A stretch of DNA of 64,000 bases from Zonotrichia leucophrys gambelii (GCF_028769735.1 NC_088170.1:42200920-42264919), one strand, 5' to 3'. Shown: positions 41,060 through 52,723, counted from the first letter of the stretch. Notes: generated from the letters alone by a model not told the origin. Numbers and translations: made by a program.

Positions 41060-42131
41060 GTATGAAAAAGGAGGGAGAGCCACATACTGAGCTGACAGCA
41101 GTTCAGAATGGAGCATTTTGTTTGGCCTTTTCCAACATGTTACAGTGTCATTTTAGAATGATGTACACCCAAAGAAAAAATCTCATTCTCCTACTGAGTT
41201 CATCTGCTATAAATTCCCATCTGAGTGCAGCACTTTCCAAAAGCCCTTTTGAAATTTAAGTTTTGTAGCAGATAGATTTTGTTGCTTTGGGGAACTGTAA
41301 TGGGCTTTTTTAAGTAGATCTGTGACAGTAGAAGGTCTGTTAGCTATTGCAAGTGGAATTGTTCAGGCAAGCTGTAAACTTGTCCAACATACTGGTCAGT
41401 CCTCTCACTACACTGTGGGCTACCACAAACAGCAAGAAGGTGAATGGTCAGAGCAACACAGTCTCTTATTAAAGAAGGCAGTCCGAAATCTGAATTAATG
41501 CCCCTGTGTTCACATTGGCATCAAGGATAGCTCATTAAGCAATCATCTGACAGAAGAGTAGCAGCTAAGTCTGGCTCATGGATTATAATGACTCCTTCCA
41601 GCCTTAAATATCTATCCAAATATTATATTTAAATGAATATTTATCTTGTTTTGGTTGTCTGTCATTCCTTTCAATTTTCTGTCTTCTCTCTCTCTATACG
41701 GAAATAAAGCTTTACAATACACAGAAGACTACATTGTTTATGGAAAAAGTAAATACAGAAGCAATAATGTGTAGATAATTTAAAATACCCCAATTTTGTT
41801 TTATTTTCCTCTAAGTTTTGTCATTAGAATCAATAGGTTGGTGACTTCCTTCAGTAATATGGAACTATTAACTATCTAATACAGTATAAACATTAATTTA
41901 TTAGATAGCCCAGAGTACATTTTCCAGAGTGAATCATATTCTTCTGATAAAATAGTGCTCAGAGGCATTTTCCATCATTGACTGACAATCAAAGCCTTGT
42001 TTCTTTTCACTTTCTCTGTAGTATGGAGCATTATTTTTGCTCATTTGATTGTCTTCACACTTTCAATTTAAACTGACAAACCTAAGAATGCCCATGTTCT
42101 AAAAATGTTACATGCTATTCTTCACCCATAG
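41060..42131 (+). other. NUAK1: NUAK1 intron 6
   Basis: A 1.07 kb intron from GTATGA to CATAG. It contains an AATAAA at 41703-41708, which could support intronic polyadenylation of an unspliced transcript, and a likely CR1 LINE tail at 41565-41622. Confidence 0.92.
41565..41622 (+). mobile_element. CR1-type LINE 3' tail relic
   Basis: The stretch with ATAATGACTCCTTCCAGCCT then TAAATATCTAT resembles the 3' end of sauropsid CR1 elements (recalled form: ATAATGGTCCCTTC-GCCTTAAA-TCTATGA). It is short and diverged, hence old. A masking search could reassign it. Confidence 0.5.
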
Positions 42132-43285
42132 ATGCTCGTGGTCTTATCAGGTGGATGCTGATGGTGAACCCTGAACGCCGAGCAACCATTGAAGATATTG
42201 CCAACCACTGGTGGGTTAACTGGGGCTACAAGAGCAGTGTCTGTGACTGTGATGCCATGAGGGACTCTGAGTCCCCACTGCTGGCAAGGTTCATTGATTG
42301 GCATCACCGTTCTACTGGCCTCCAACCAGAGAGTGATACCAAAATCAAGTGCCTTTCTAAGCCCAAAGGTCCTGAAGTCACACTAGAGAGACAAAGGTCT
42401 CTGAAAAAATCAAAAAAGGAAAATGACATTTCACAGTCCATCCAGGAAGGAGGAGCTGAAAATGCAACCAAACCAACCTCCAAGAGACCCAAAGGCATCC
42501 TGAAGAAAAGGAGCAACAGTGAACATCGCTCTCACAGTGCAGGTTTCATTGAAGGAGTTGTCAGCCCAGTGTTACCCTCTGCTTTTAAGATGGAGCAAGA
42601 GTTGTGTAGGACTGGTGTGGCCATTAAAAGTGTTGCAGAGGGAGAGGTAGCTGGCAAATATGGCACTAAGCAGTCTTCACTAATGCCAAAAAAAGGAATC
42701 TTAAAGAAAACTCAGCAGAGGGAGTCTGGCTATTACTCCTCTCCAGAAAGAAGTGAATCTTCTGAACTCTTGGACAATAATGATGAGACAGTAAACAGTG
42801 ACACTTCTCCAGGGGTCACAGAGCCATCCAGAAATGGGTCTTACAGCCATTCCTGCAGGCGTAAGGGCATCTTGAAACATAACAGCAAGTATTCTACCAA
42901 CAGCATTGAACCTGCTTTGATTAGCTCTGACACACCAACACTGGAGGCCATGGAAGAAATGGTCTTGCCTGGGGACGCATTACCTCGAAGTTACAGTCGC
43001 CCTTCCAGCGTAATTAGTGATGACAGTATTTTGTCCAGTGACTCATTTGATTTGCTGGATTTGCAAGAGAACAGGCCAAACAGGCAGAGAATACGGAGCT
43101 GTGTCTCTGCTGAAAATTTCCTCCAGATCCAAAACTTTGAAGGACTTCAGAACCGCCCACGGCCACAGTATCTAAAGCGTTACCGCAACCGTCTGGGGGA
43201 CAGCAGTTTTTCTCTTCTCACAGACATGGATGATGTGACTCAGGTCTACAAGAAAGCCCTAGAGATCTGCAACAAGCTCAACTAG
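42132..43285 (+). CDS. NUAK1: NUAK1 exon 7: end of kinase fold and regulatory C-terminal tail
   Basis: Two bases complete the split aspartate; 383 further codons run to TAG (window residues 198-581, human 278-661). LIRWMLMVNPERRATIEDI closes the kinase fold, with the conserved arginine that pairs with the SPE glutamate. The tail has a basic patch (KKSKK), three GILK motifs at 42494-42505, 42695-42706 and 42866-42877 (human-equivalent 399, 466, 523) that dock PP1beta in human NUAK1, and ESGYYS from 42725, a PLK-primed beta-TrCP degron. RQRIRS has its serine at 43097-43099, equal to S600, the Akt site. The end is DDVTQVYKKALEICNKLN. Spacing between these sites equals human, so the tail has no net insertion or deletion; the less conserved parts lie between the motifs. 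Confidence 0.97.
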
Positions 43286-43782
43286 CAGAGGGAAGATGGA
43301 AAAGGGAGGGAAGGGAGTTATTTGTGTACCTTTATGATGGAGTAAGCCAGGTCACTGATTTGCTGACAATGGTAGGTTTTGATTCAAAGGAGCTGACTGT
43401 ACCTACTTAGCTGAACTCCAAGTAAAGTTACCCCAAAGCCATCTCACATTTCTCTAATTTTATGTCCTCAAAATATTACCTACCTGACCAGAGAAAAACC
43501 TTTGGTCTTTGTATCTGTGATGAAAGCACATCAGGAGCTAGCAGACAAAAGCGTCAAGACTTGATGGCTCAAAGTCAAAGCTAGACAGAGTTAAAACTGG
43601 AAGTGAGGGACACACGTTTTGAGAGGTTTGTAATTAATATTAGATAAGCTTATTGAAGAGATGAGCTGAATTCTTTAAGTCAGATTTGGATGCCTTTTAG
43701 AACAAGAGGCTTTATTTCCCTCTGAAGTTTTTTGTCTGGGTACTGTGATTGCTCAGTGGGAATCTTTGGCTTGCATTATGCA

Positions 43783-43830
43783 GGACACCAGGTGAAGTGG
43801 TCATCATGGTCCCTTCCAGCAGAGTGACTT
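43783..43830 (+). mobile_element. CR1/L3 LINE 3' tail relic inside the 3' UTR
   Basis: TCATCATGGTCCCTTCCAGC at 43801-43820, preceded by GGTGAAGTGG, resembles the end of CR1/L3 elements (recalled GATGATCATAATGGTCCCTTC). It is diverged and short; no 5' part is recognisable. Confidence 0.45.
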
Positions 43831-44163
43831 GAGAGGTTCTGAATATGTTCTAAGATAATTTGAGAGACTTGCCCAAGAAAAACCTCATGAGGTGGTTGTG
43901 GACAAGCAATGGAGCAGGCATTCATATCTAGACCTTCCACAGTGACCAGACCCATTGCTCTTCAGTGGATAGAAAGTTCTAAAATTGTTTCCAACTACCA
44001 GCAAAAACAGAGCCACAGAAATGATAATGGCAACTGGAAGGAATGGATGTTATCAGCAGCTAAATGACCTTTTAAGGCATTTCAATCCGTATGTTCAATC
44101 TGTGACACTCTTTCAAAATGGCCAGCTAGATGAATGCCCAGAAAAAGATGGATCTGACAAAGG

Positions 44164-44170
44164 GTGCCAA
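44164..44170 (+). promoter_or_regulatory. miR-96/1271 seed match (GTGCCAA)
   Basis: An exact 7-mer match to positions 2-8 of miR-96 in the 3' UTR. NUAK1 is a reported miR-96 target in mammals. A 7-base match can arise by chance in 3 kb, so conservation decides. Confidence 0.3.
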
Positions 44171-45171
44171 GGGTTAACTGACCCTCCACTCTAGAGTTCA
44201 GTCACTATCAGCAAATTGTGCCACCTTGCTGCTACCTTGTAGTATTTGGGGGTGACGGTAGTTTGCAACCAGAATGTTAGGTAACAAAAAGGTTGTAGAA
44301 TGTAGGAAATGGATAGAGGTCAGAAAGCTAATGGGAAGATGCCTTTCTGCAAATGAAAATGTGTTTAGGTTGGTGTTAGCAGAAAGAATTGAATGATGAA
44401 ATGATAACGGTAGATTTAATAACAGAGTTAGCATAAAGTTGTGGGGCTGCCTCTATCTAGTATAGCTGGTACTGAGTGTGCAATGATACTAGTTTGAAAA
44501 AAAAAAGGATATGCATTTGTGTTCTCAGACATATCCAGCCATCCAGACCTTAGGCTTCAACTCCCATAAAGGTACCATGTGGGTCTACTGGATTACCTGA
44601 ATGTAAGCCTATGTCAGAAAGGCACTGTGTGTTTGACAGGCCTGGGCAAACTGGAATCTTCAGGCCCATTTCAGTCTCATTTCCATGAGCACATAGCCCC
44701 TGGCTTTTTTGGAGGTGCACGCGTGTGATTAAATCACAGGTTTCAGCTGATGATGTCAAATGATCCACAGCTGCAGAACTTGTATCCACACTCATACCCA
44801 GAGCAGGGGGGCATGGGACAAGTTCTGGTCTCACTCCTGCCCTGTAAATGGAACTGTAAGCAGAGTTTGACCCACTGTGTCCCAAACTGTAGAGATGGTG
44901 CAGAAACTGAATAGAGTTCCTCTGGGAACTGGGATTCCTTGGGAACTGGGGATAAGTCCATATATCGATGGCATCTGGGACCAGGAGCAATTTCATTTGC
45001 AGATTCCTCTTATTCAGTGTGTCATGGTACTTAGGTCTGCTGGTTCCTCCTAAAAATCAAGTGGGCTACCTAGCATAAAGATGAACCAGCTTGAGTTTCC
45101 TAAATCAGTTAATCTGTGGAGAACCTTTACTTTTTACTTATCCACTTACACTGGACCAAATTTTACTCTGA

Positions 45172-45177
45172 AATAAA
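45172..45177 (+). terminator. Possible proximal poly(A) signal
   Basis: AATAAA about 1.9 kb after the stop codon. No strong U/GU-rich downstream element is close, so use would be weak or tissue-specific. Confidence 0.3.
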
Positions 45178-45773
45178 CGGCGTCAATACCATGAAATCTC
45201 TGAGAGATGTACTCTCAGGTGGTCAAGTGAAATCTGGCCCACTGTCATTTGCTCAGGAAGGGCAACTGCAGGTCACAGATGTGTACCTCTCTGTATGATA
45301 TTCAGACATCTCATCTTCTCTCACAAGCCCTGCATGTGCTCTTTTACCCATCCCAAACCAGCACCATTTTGCAGTGTGTTGATTTAACAGGTTTGCTGTG
45401 GTGCATTTTAAAACAACTCAACATAGCCTCCCTGGCCTTTCTGAAAAAAGGGTGGATGTGCCTTGCAGCCACGGCTTTTAACTCACGCCCTGGGATGTAA
45501 GAGCTACATCCTCAGCTGGTGTGAGTCAGTGCTCTCCCGTGCAGTGCTGTCCAGTGCATCACACCTTCCATGCACATCTAGCACTAAACTTTGAGTGGAG
45601 TTATGGAGATTTCAGGATGAAGGGAAGGGAGCTCAGCTGGCTGTGGTAGGGAAGTGAGGAGCACCCTGAAGGCTCCTATCTCCGAGGCTTTTGCCCAGGC
45701 CTGCTTCCTTGTGTACAAATGTGAACGAGTGAGTGACTGCTTGCTGCCAAACTGGAAATGTTACGTAGGGATT

Positions 45774-45814
45774 TACTGGCATGTTACTGGCATGTTACAT
45801 GTTTACTGGCATGT
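45774..45814. repeat. Three copies of an 11-bp unit in the 3' UTR
   Basis: TACTGGCATGT occurs at 45774-45784, 45785-45795 and 45804-45814, the first two in direct tandem. Confidence 0.7.
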
Positions 45815-46164
45815 TATCATTCCTAGAAGAGAAGAAAAAAACTTGACTGCACATTGTTACTATTAGTGTTGTGATTTTTATTTAATTTTTTTTTTGTAAT
45901 ACAAAGTCAACTTTTTTATTTGAATTTGTCTTTTTTTATTTATTGGTCTGAAAGCCATTTCAAAGTTATAATAATATATTTGGTGTAATTTAATTGGTGC
46001 AACATTATTTTACAGCTCCAGCCAAAATTGTTTGGTGTTATTTTTTGGGGTTTTTTTGTTTTTTTCTCCCAATCCTTGGTTGGTTTGAGCTCTTCGAGGC
46101 ACACAGGGAAAAACGCTGGATAATCACCCGAAGTGTTTGTATTTTTAATCTGATACCGGTTTTT

Positions 46165-46174
46165 ATTAAATAAA
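46165..46174 (+). terminator. NUAK1: Distal NUAK1 poly(A) signals (overlapping ATTAAA and AATAAA)
   Basis: ATTAAATAAA provides two overlapping hexamers (46165-46170 and 46169-46174). A U/CU-rich downstream element (CTGTCTCTCTGTCTCCC and following T-runs) lies about 20-50 bases further on, as expected for cleavage near 46185-46195. Confidence 0.7.
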
Positions 46175-46257
46175 ATGAAATTACTGTAACTGTGAACTGT
46201 CTCTCTGTCTCCCTTTTCTTTTTCACTGTACATCAGCATGAGCCAATGCCAAATGGT

Positions 46258-46263
46258 AATAAA
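46258..46263 (+). terminator. NUAK1: Alternative most-distal AATAAA
   Basis: AATAAA about 90 bases beyond the previous signals, followed by TTGT-type sequence. It could extend the 3' UTR to about 46280. Confidence 0.4.
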
Positions 46264-47946
46264 CTTGTCATGCAGAAATACAGCAGCATCTCAGCACTTT
46301 GTACCAAGTTGTTTATGCAAACCTCCTTGGCTCATTTGTGCATTTGAATATAATGTGGGTGGCCACAGAGACTCCCTTTCTCTGAAGTATTTGGCACTGC
46401 AAAGCACACAGAGCTTTCAGCTCTAGAAAAGTTTGGTGGAGAACAGTCGGCCAGGTGTTTTCTGTTGAAAATAAATGAGGTTTGTGGGCCAGGTGTGCTG
46501 TAGGTGAGACAGAACTGGCTGAGCTGACAGAGCACAACTCAATTGTAGCTCAGAGACAGATGATCATGGTCCTTTCTCCTCCCCGTCTGGGAAGGGACAG
46601 TTTATTGACAATGTTTTTGTTGGTAAAATTTAGGGGGTTTGAGCAGTAATTTGATCGAAAAAGACTGGTGGCCATTCACTGCTGTCGAGTGTGTGTTGAA
46701 TTTGGTCAGATGGCTTAGAAGAGATGGAATAATCAGCTAGTGAGAGGGTAAAAAGGGGAGTCAGTTTTCTTCTTTTGGAATCTCTGCGATCACTAGAAGG
46801 CTTTAGATTGTTTTTCTTGGAAAACAAATGGACATCATAAGAGAAGCTGGGTGTTAGGTATGCTGTGTGTGCGGGGGACTTGTTAAAATAAAGGAAATGG
46901 TTGGCAATGTCTTTGTATTCCACACCATTAAGCTTCACCCTTGATGCAGCCAGCCAAGATACCTGTGGTGTATATTCTGCTGGTTTTTTTTATTATAGGC
47001 AGTTTAGATTAGGATCCAAGGTATGGATATTATGAAAAAAGAAAAAGGATTTAATTGTTCTAATTAATTTTATCTCTCTTGAGCTTTTTAAAACAAGAAG
47101 CCATGGCTGTAGCTGCTAGATTACAACCACTTAAATAAAACCCAGTGGGAATAAAGGGAAGAAGCCAATAATACAGAAGGGTAGGCATTACAATACATTA
47201 CAAAAGGAATGATTATCTGCTGTGTCCTAATTGAGTCAGGAATTATGAGGTGTATAGTCAAAGTCAGCATGCCTGTTCTTGCACCTGAGGTGAATAAGGT
47301 CTAATTGTGTTGGTGGTGGAAAATATACTGCAAGTCTCTTCTGTAACAGCAATTATGAAACAACTTCTTTTTTCTTTTTAACACACTAGTTAAAAAGTGA
47401 AGCTGAGGGCAAACTATTTGTTTAATTTTAAAAATAATTACTTTTAGAAAGTTTGGATGGCTGAGCATGATGCATATTTGTGGCAAGCTCTGAGGTGTAA
47501 TTATGTACATGTTTGTACAGCTCTGATTGCACAGCTCTAGGGTGGGGTGGGAGCTCAAAGTTTTAATTTTCCTATTTATTACAGAAGATAAGTGCAGAGC
47601 AATATGCCTTAGCTGAAGTTACATAGTAAATCTGTAGACAGACCCGGTCTTCCTTTATGTTTACTGCATAGGCATTCCAGTGGTTCTCAGAAATTGTTGG
47701 GTTTTATGGTTTGGGCAAGGCAGGAGCAAGGAAGCAAGAGAGGAGCATTTTTACTTACTGCAGACAAATGAATTTGCAGATGAATTTGTTATTGATTCCA
47801 TAAGCATGTACAGTAAAACTTTGCAACAGCAGAGCCTCAGTTATAGCTACTGGTAAGTTGTAACCAGCTTAATGGAGATACCTGATACTCATGTAAATTT
47901 GGTATATATAAGAAGCTTATCAGTTTGATTCGACATTTATTTCTGT

Positions 47947-47988
47947 GATTCGCAGCTCATTTTAATGAGCTGCTTCTGGAGACGAATC
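47947..47988. repeat. Nested inverted repeat (hairpin) downstream of NUAK1
   Basis: The inner arms 47952-47961 and 47964-47973 are perfect 10-bp reverse complements (GCAGCTCATT) around TT. The outer arms GATTCG (47947-47952) and CGAATC (47983-47988) are also complementary, with a 9-base bulge on the 3' side and one shared G. The centre TCATTTTAATGA is a palindromic homeodomain-like site. Confidence 0.65.
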
Positions 47989-49429
47989 TGCAGGAATGCT
48001 TTTGTGGAAACAGAGTTATAGAAACTCTGATTTTTGCTAGCATCAGCCCAAGGTCTCTGGTACCTGTTCGAGGGTTACTCATTTCAGGGTTTCAACTGAA
48101 AGTTTTACCACAACAGAGAACAAGGTGGGTTTCCACTGCCATTACTGGTATTTAGAATTCAACTGGAGCCTTTTTTTATTGTCTGGTGGAACTGTTTTTT
48201 CCTCCCTTCCAAATCAAGACATCTTTCTCATAAAAGACGGAGTAATTTGGCTGGAGAAGCAACTTTTTTGGATAGATGATCTGAACATTTTTGTTTCTGG
48301 CTATCTCTATTCCTTACTCTCAGCCCTATATTTCCTGGAATTTTATCAGTGCAGAAAACCCTTTGATTTGTGTGTCGTCTGGCCATACAGAGCCCTGAAT
48401 TTTTAAGGAAATTATATTTATTTGCACAAATGCTTAATTGTTCCTTGGAAAAGCATTTTGCAAGACAATTCTATGAATCTCCAGAAGACTCCTCATATCA
48501 GCTCAAGTTCACACTGAGTTTTGCACCAGGCCCAGGGCCACAAAGGAGTTAGGTAGGTGACTGCTATCAAAATAAGGAAATCAGCTGTGGGTGCTGGCTA
48601 TAGGTGCACTTCTGGGTCAGGATATCACCCGACTTCTTCATTCAGCAAAGCATCTTGACTGCTAGTGTGAACTCAGGTTTTTTTGGCATGGAGCACCTCT
48701 GAAAATCAATACCCAATCTGTCACACAATAAGCACCCTGCACTGAAGCCTTTACTGTCAGAGACCATGTGGGAATGTTGGCATGGACCCGCCTTGACATT
48801 TTCTTTTTTGCCTTTTCCCCTTTCACTTTATCCTATTTACACAAATATAGTGTGTCTCTCTCTCACATAGTCCAAGTCCTGCTTGCTGTCCTGTTTAGCT
48901 TTGCTCCATAGGCTGCATAAATCTTCTGTCAGGACAGTGGGTTGAACTTTGTTCCCAAGGTCTTTCTGCAGCTCTAACCCTGGCTGTGGCATCGTTTGGT
49001 CTCCCAGGCCATTGAGATCCATCTCTGCAGTGGTAGCTCCAGCACTGGTCCTTTGTAGCAGGCAGCTTTTCTTCCAGGATGCAGAAACAGTGGATGGAAC
49101 CCTGAGCTAAGCGCAGGGAGCTCTCTGAAACAGGCACCAAGCTGCAGGACAATTACAAAGCTGGGCTGCCAGGACGAACGGGTTAGACTGACCCAATATA
49201 AATCCCTGGAAGTTAGTCGTGAGATTGTACCCTTCCCAGCAGGAATCCACTAAGAAAACTGTTCTCCTTTCATAGGCTGGGGAGATGCTAATGCATTTAG
49301 AAATATGAGAAAAAAATAACTGTAGAAGGACTGTCTGAAAAGCTGTGGAGGAGGGAGAATATTTCTTGTGGATCTGCTGTACATATAGTTTATTAAGAAA
49401 CCCTTCCAAATTTCAGCCTCAGAGATAAC

Positions 49430-49500
49430 AGGACAAGACATACTTTAAATAGAACCTAAGGGAAAACAAATTCATAACAGATGTTAGGAAATATGTAAAT
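49430..49500 (+). mobile_element. Possible CR1/L3 LINE fragment
   Basis: The order of GGACAAGACA, AATAGAACCTAAGGGAAAACA and AGATGTTAGGAAATA parallels the 3' region of CR1/L3 elements as I remember it. The match is weak and may be coincidence. Confidence 0.25.
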
Positions 49501-49520
49501 ATATATTTTTATTTACATAT
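49491..49520. repeat. Perfect 11-bp inverted repeat with forkhead-like arms
   Basis: The arms 49491-49501 (ATATGTAAATA) and 49510-49520 are exact reverse complements with an 8-base TATATTTT loop. Each arm contains a TATTTAC/GTAAATA forkhead-type site facing the other. Confidence 0.6.
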
Positions 49521-52500
49521 AAAGTCCTAGCCTTCGCTTGCCAGGCAAGAATGCTAGGACCAGAGTAGAGTGTGTGTCATCATCCCAGCTGCCCTGGGAA
49601 TTGTAAAAAATATTTCTTTAAATGTTCCCTCAAACTCTGTTGTTCTCTTTAGCTGCACGTCCCATAGCTTGATGATTTAATCAGAAGATTTCTTGAGACA
49701 AGGGATCTGCTGCCTGAGAAGAGACCTTTGCTAAACTCCCATACAACTGTGTGCCACAAGGAATGCTCAGTTAGCTCCAGCCCTTAAAAATCCCAAGGCA
49801 GTTAAGACCCTTGCATTCGCAGGACAAAATTGTGTCAGGTGGAAAGAGGCAATGGGTAATAGTCAAGTATCCCCAGATGGTGCAAACTGATGGTTACCCA
49901 ACATGGACAAGCATCCAGCCTTAAAAACCAAATTCCAAGCATTGTGAAACTGTGACTGGATTGAGCGGGGATGGCTTCCAGCCACACATGCTCACGATTT
50001 GATCTCTCCATATGAGGGCTTGTACTTTGTACTTTCAAAAGTAGTGTTAGAAATACCTGTTTCTGAGGAACCAATTTCAGCTGCCTACTCCTGATTTTTT
50101 GAAACTGATGGCCACCATCGACTCTGTGACTTCAGCCTGAGCGGTGGTCCCATGTGCATATAAGGATAAGGCTTACTGGACCTCAGGCTGGACATTTCAA
50201 AACAGAGATACTCAGAAATCTTGAGTCTTTCCTTAGCTCTTCGGAGTCTTTCAAAATATTGACAGCCATTGTAAAATTTTGGGGAAATTGTACAATTCTT
50301 CAGCTGAATAGGAATTCTATCATTAGTGTGATTTTTTTTTAGGAAATCAAAATGTTTTTAATTTCTCAAGAGTGTATGACTGCGAGTACCAGGAAGCTTC
50401 AGCCCCTTGGAAAAACAAGACACTTGCAAAGCTTTCAATATCCCAGAACTTGAGTGTTACAGTTCAATAAATCTGTCCTTTCCTAAGGGAAGTGATGCTT
50501 CAGTCAAGTTTCTAGTGTGGTCTTATCCCAGGGTATCCCACCAGACTAGTCTGAATGGGAATGGAAATTGAATATTAATAGAGAAGTCACAAAAAGCCCA
50601 GATGAGAAGCACGTGAACAACATTACGTGGCATATGAAGAAGTAACTGCAGTTGCTTTTTACTAGAGCCAGAATGTTGCTTTCTGAAAAGTTCCAAATTA
50701 TTATCCTGATCTAGCAATGACTTAGGTAACTCTGGAACAAACAAAACTATTGACGATTACAGAAAACATGGCAGAGTAAGAGCAACATTTTTTCTTGGTG
50801 AGAGAAGAGAGGAACAACCTTCTCTTGCACTGGATATGAGTGAATAAATTCATTTCCTCCTAGTGTTCCAAGCTGAAATTGGGGCAGATTTACTGGGCCC
50901 TCCCTTATTTCTTTTCCCAGGGCAAGTACAAGTAGTTAGGTTTGCTTAAAAGAGATGCAGATTTGTCCCATGTCACCATTTGCAGTGGGATCATAGTTGC
51001 AGTGAGAATGGGATCCTGCTGGCTGACATGCTGAGGGAGAGTCCTTAGAGCCCCGCCCAGGAACCCTGGGACAAAGGCAACTTTAGCGTGAGAGAGGGAT
51101 CAGAGCCCTCAATGCACTTTAATGGGGCTGGCAGGGACAGCTTTTGTTGAAGTTCTGCCATGCAAACAAAGGAAGATTTGCATATTTTCCCCTCTGACAT
51201 CAACATGCTCCCAAACACCTGCAAAAGGGCCCTAGCCACAGAGGGCATCTCTAAAAATATTTCAGAAAATACACGTGCAGACCTGATTGCTTCAAACAGC
51301 AGAAAAGCTTTATTTATCAACACACTCACTAAACCTTAATTAAAGCTATACTGTTCCACCACAAAGTTATCTGGCTTTTCTTCTGCCAAAGCTGGTACTA
51401 CTGAGACAGGAATTCCTGCATTAGTTCATCTGCCTTCTCCCTTCAAACCTTTCCTTCTCAAGAAGCCTCGGTCAAAAGCTGATGTCCTCCAATTATAGAA
51501 GCTAAGCTCAAGTCAGTTTGAGGAATGGAACAAAAGTGACATCAGTTTTGACCAGTCAAAGCTTGTCCACACTGCCTGCATGAACATTCCATGTCTAGTG
51601 CCAAATTCCCAGAAATACTGCGAGGCCATACTGACTAACTGCCCACTAAATGAAAGTGTGTTGGAAGCATCAGAAGGCTGTAAATTAATTTAGCCCCCTG
51701 CCCTGGTATATACAGTCCTCAGCACACACAAACACTTGGTTGACTGGTTTTTGAGAGGACAGTAGAAAGCCTGCAAAGCTCAAAGGAGAGATTTGGGTTT
51801 TCACCGCTGAACCATCCATACTCTCCTTCACATGCATGTGAATAGAAAACCTTTGTTCAGATCAAGCCACGAAGAAACAAACTGTTGTTGAAAGGTCATT
51901 TCAGCTTGTTTCGAGGGGTGAGGAAGAACTAGAAAAAATTTAAAAAGTGATCTTCTTACCAGTGATTACAAACATTGTCTTTCATGAGAACAGGCAAGGT
52001 TTTGTTAGAAATATCTCTTTTTGTGTTGGACTAATTCATTGCAGCTTCAGGCTAGAGGTTTTGTAACAGCTTTAGCCATCATGGTTCCTGAGTGTCCCAC
52101 TTGAGGCATCCTGGGGAGGTTTGATTTTTAGAGAATGAGTGGTTCCTATGAGGACACAGCAAGTGTAGGCGCTCTTCTGCCTTGCAGGTCTTGGTGATTG
52201 CTTCTTTGAGTGGTGCCTGTCAGCATTAAGGAAACTATGAATTCAGCTAGGTGTTAGCAGAGGAAATATCCATTAATCTGTTCTCTATTGATATCTGGAG
52301 GCTTTGCTTGGATTTCATACTCCATCATAATGTGACTCTACCAACGTGTTGGTAAGCAACCATGTTAAGTCTGTCTTCCCACAAAGTACTACCACTTTTA
52401 TTGGGAAGAGTTTTGCTGCAACTAATGAATTCATTTTAAAAGGAGGGTAGGGAGAGGGCCCATGTTACATTTCAAACGTAACTTTGCCAGGATTTCCTTT

Positions 52501-52723
52501 AGTTTAGCCTTTTTATTAAAATTTTCCCCCTTTTCTCTCTCCTATGAACCCTGATTCACTAAATTACTCCTATAAATAAGTTTTGCATGTTTAAAGGTAG
52601 CTCTGCCTGTTCCTTGCTGACTCAGGGCCATGGCTTTCTATCTGACAGTGAAATGCTACCCAGGAAAATCCCCAAAGGTCACTTTTCAGTATTATTTTTT
52701 AATATGAACTCAAAAAGGTTGGC

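Larger units (their letters stand above)
1..46195 (+). other. NUAK1: NUAK1 transcription unit, 5' truncated (exons 2-7)
   Basis: Six exons joined by GT-AG introns read as one open frame of 581 codons plus stop. The protein is NUAK1/ARK5, an LKB1-activated AMPK-related kinase acting in cytosol and nucleus on cell adhesion (through MYPT1-PP1beta), axon branching and stress responses. Exon lengths are 121, 152, 66, 120, 133 and 1154 coding bases with junction phases 0, 1, 0, 0, 0, 1, 0. The length equals human NUAK1 from residue 81 to its end (human family length recalled, 661 aa). Exon 1, with the start codon, N-terminal extension and glycine-rich loop, is missing because the window begins inside intron 1; no CpG-island promoter is seen. 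NUAK2 is the main alternative, but the three spaced GILK motifs and the C-terminal sequence fit NUAK1. The 3' end is set by poly(A) signals and is approximate. Confidence 0.95.
43286..46195 (+). other. NUAK1: NUAK1 3' UTR (about 2.9 kb)
   Basis: From the stop codon to the distal poly(A) signals there is no conserved coding frame. A purine-rich start (GGGAGGGAAGGG near 43304) is followed by a CR1-like tail at 43783-43830, a miR-96-type seed match at 44164-44170, a possible proximal AATAAA at 45172, a three-copy 11-bp repeat at 45774-45814 and a very U-rich last 350 bases with ATTTA motifs. A 148-codon antisense frame at 44550-44996 looks like chance. The 3' end is placed about 20 bases after the signal at 46169. 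Confidence 0.8.

Noticed and set aside
43291..43317. G-rich run just after the stop codon as a quadruplex
   Set aside because: Three G-runs are close together but the fourth is about 11 bases away, outside the usual loop limit.
44550..44996. Antisense 148-codon frame in the NUAK1 3' UTR
   Set aside because: No family match and no supporting promoter or poly(A) signal on the minus strand.
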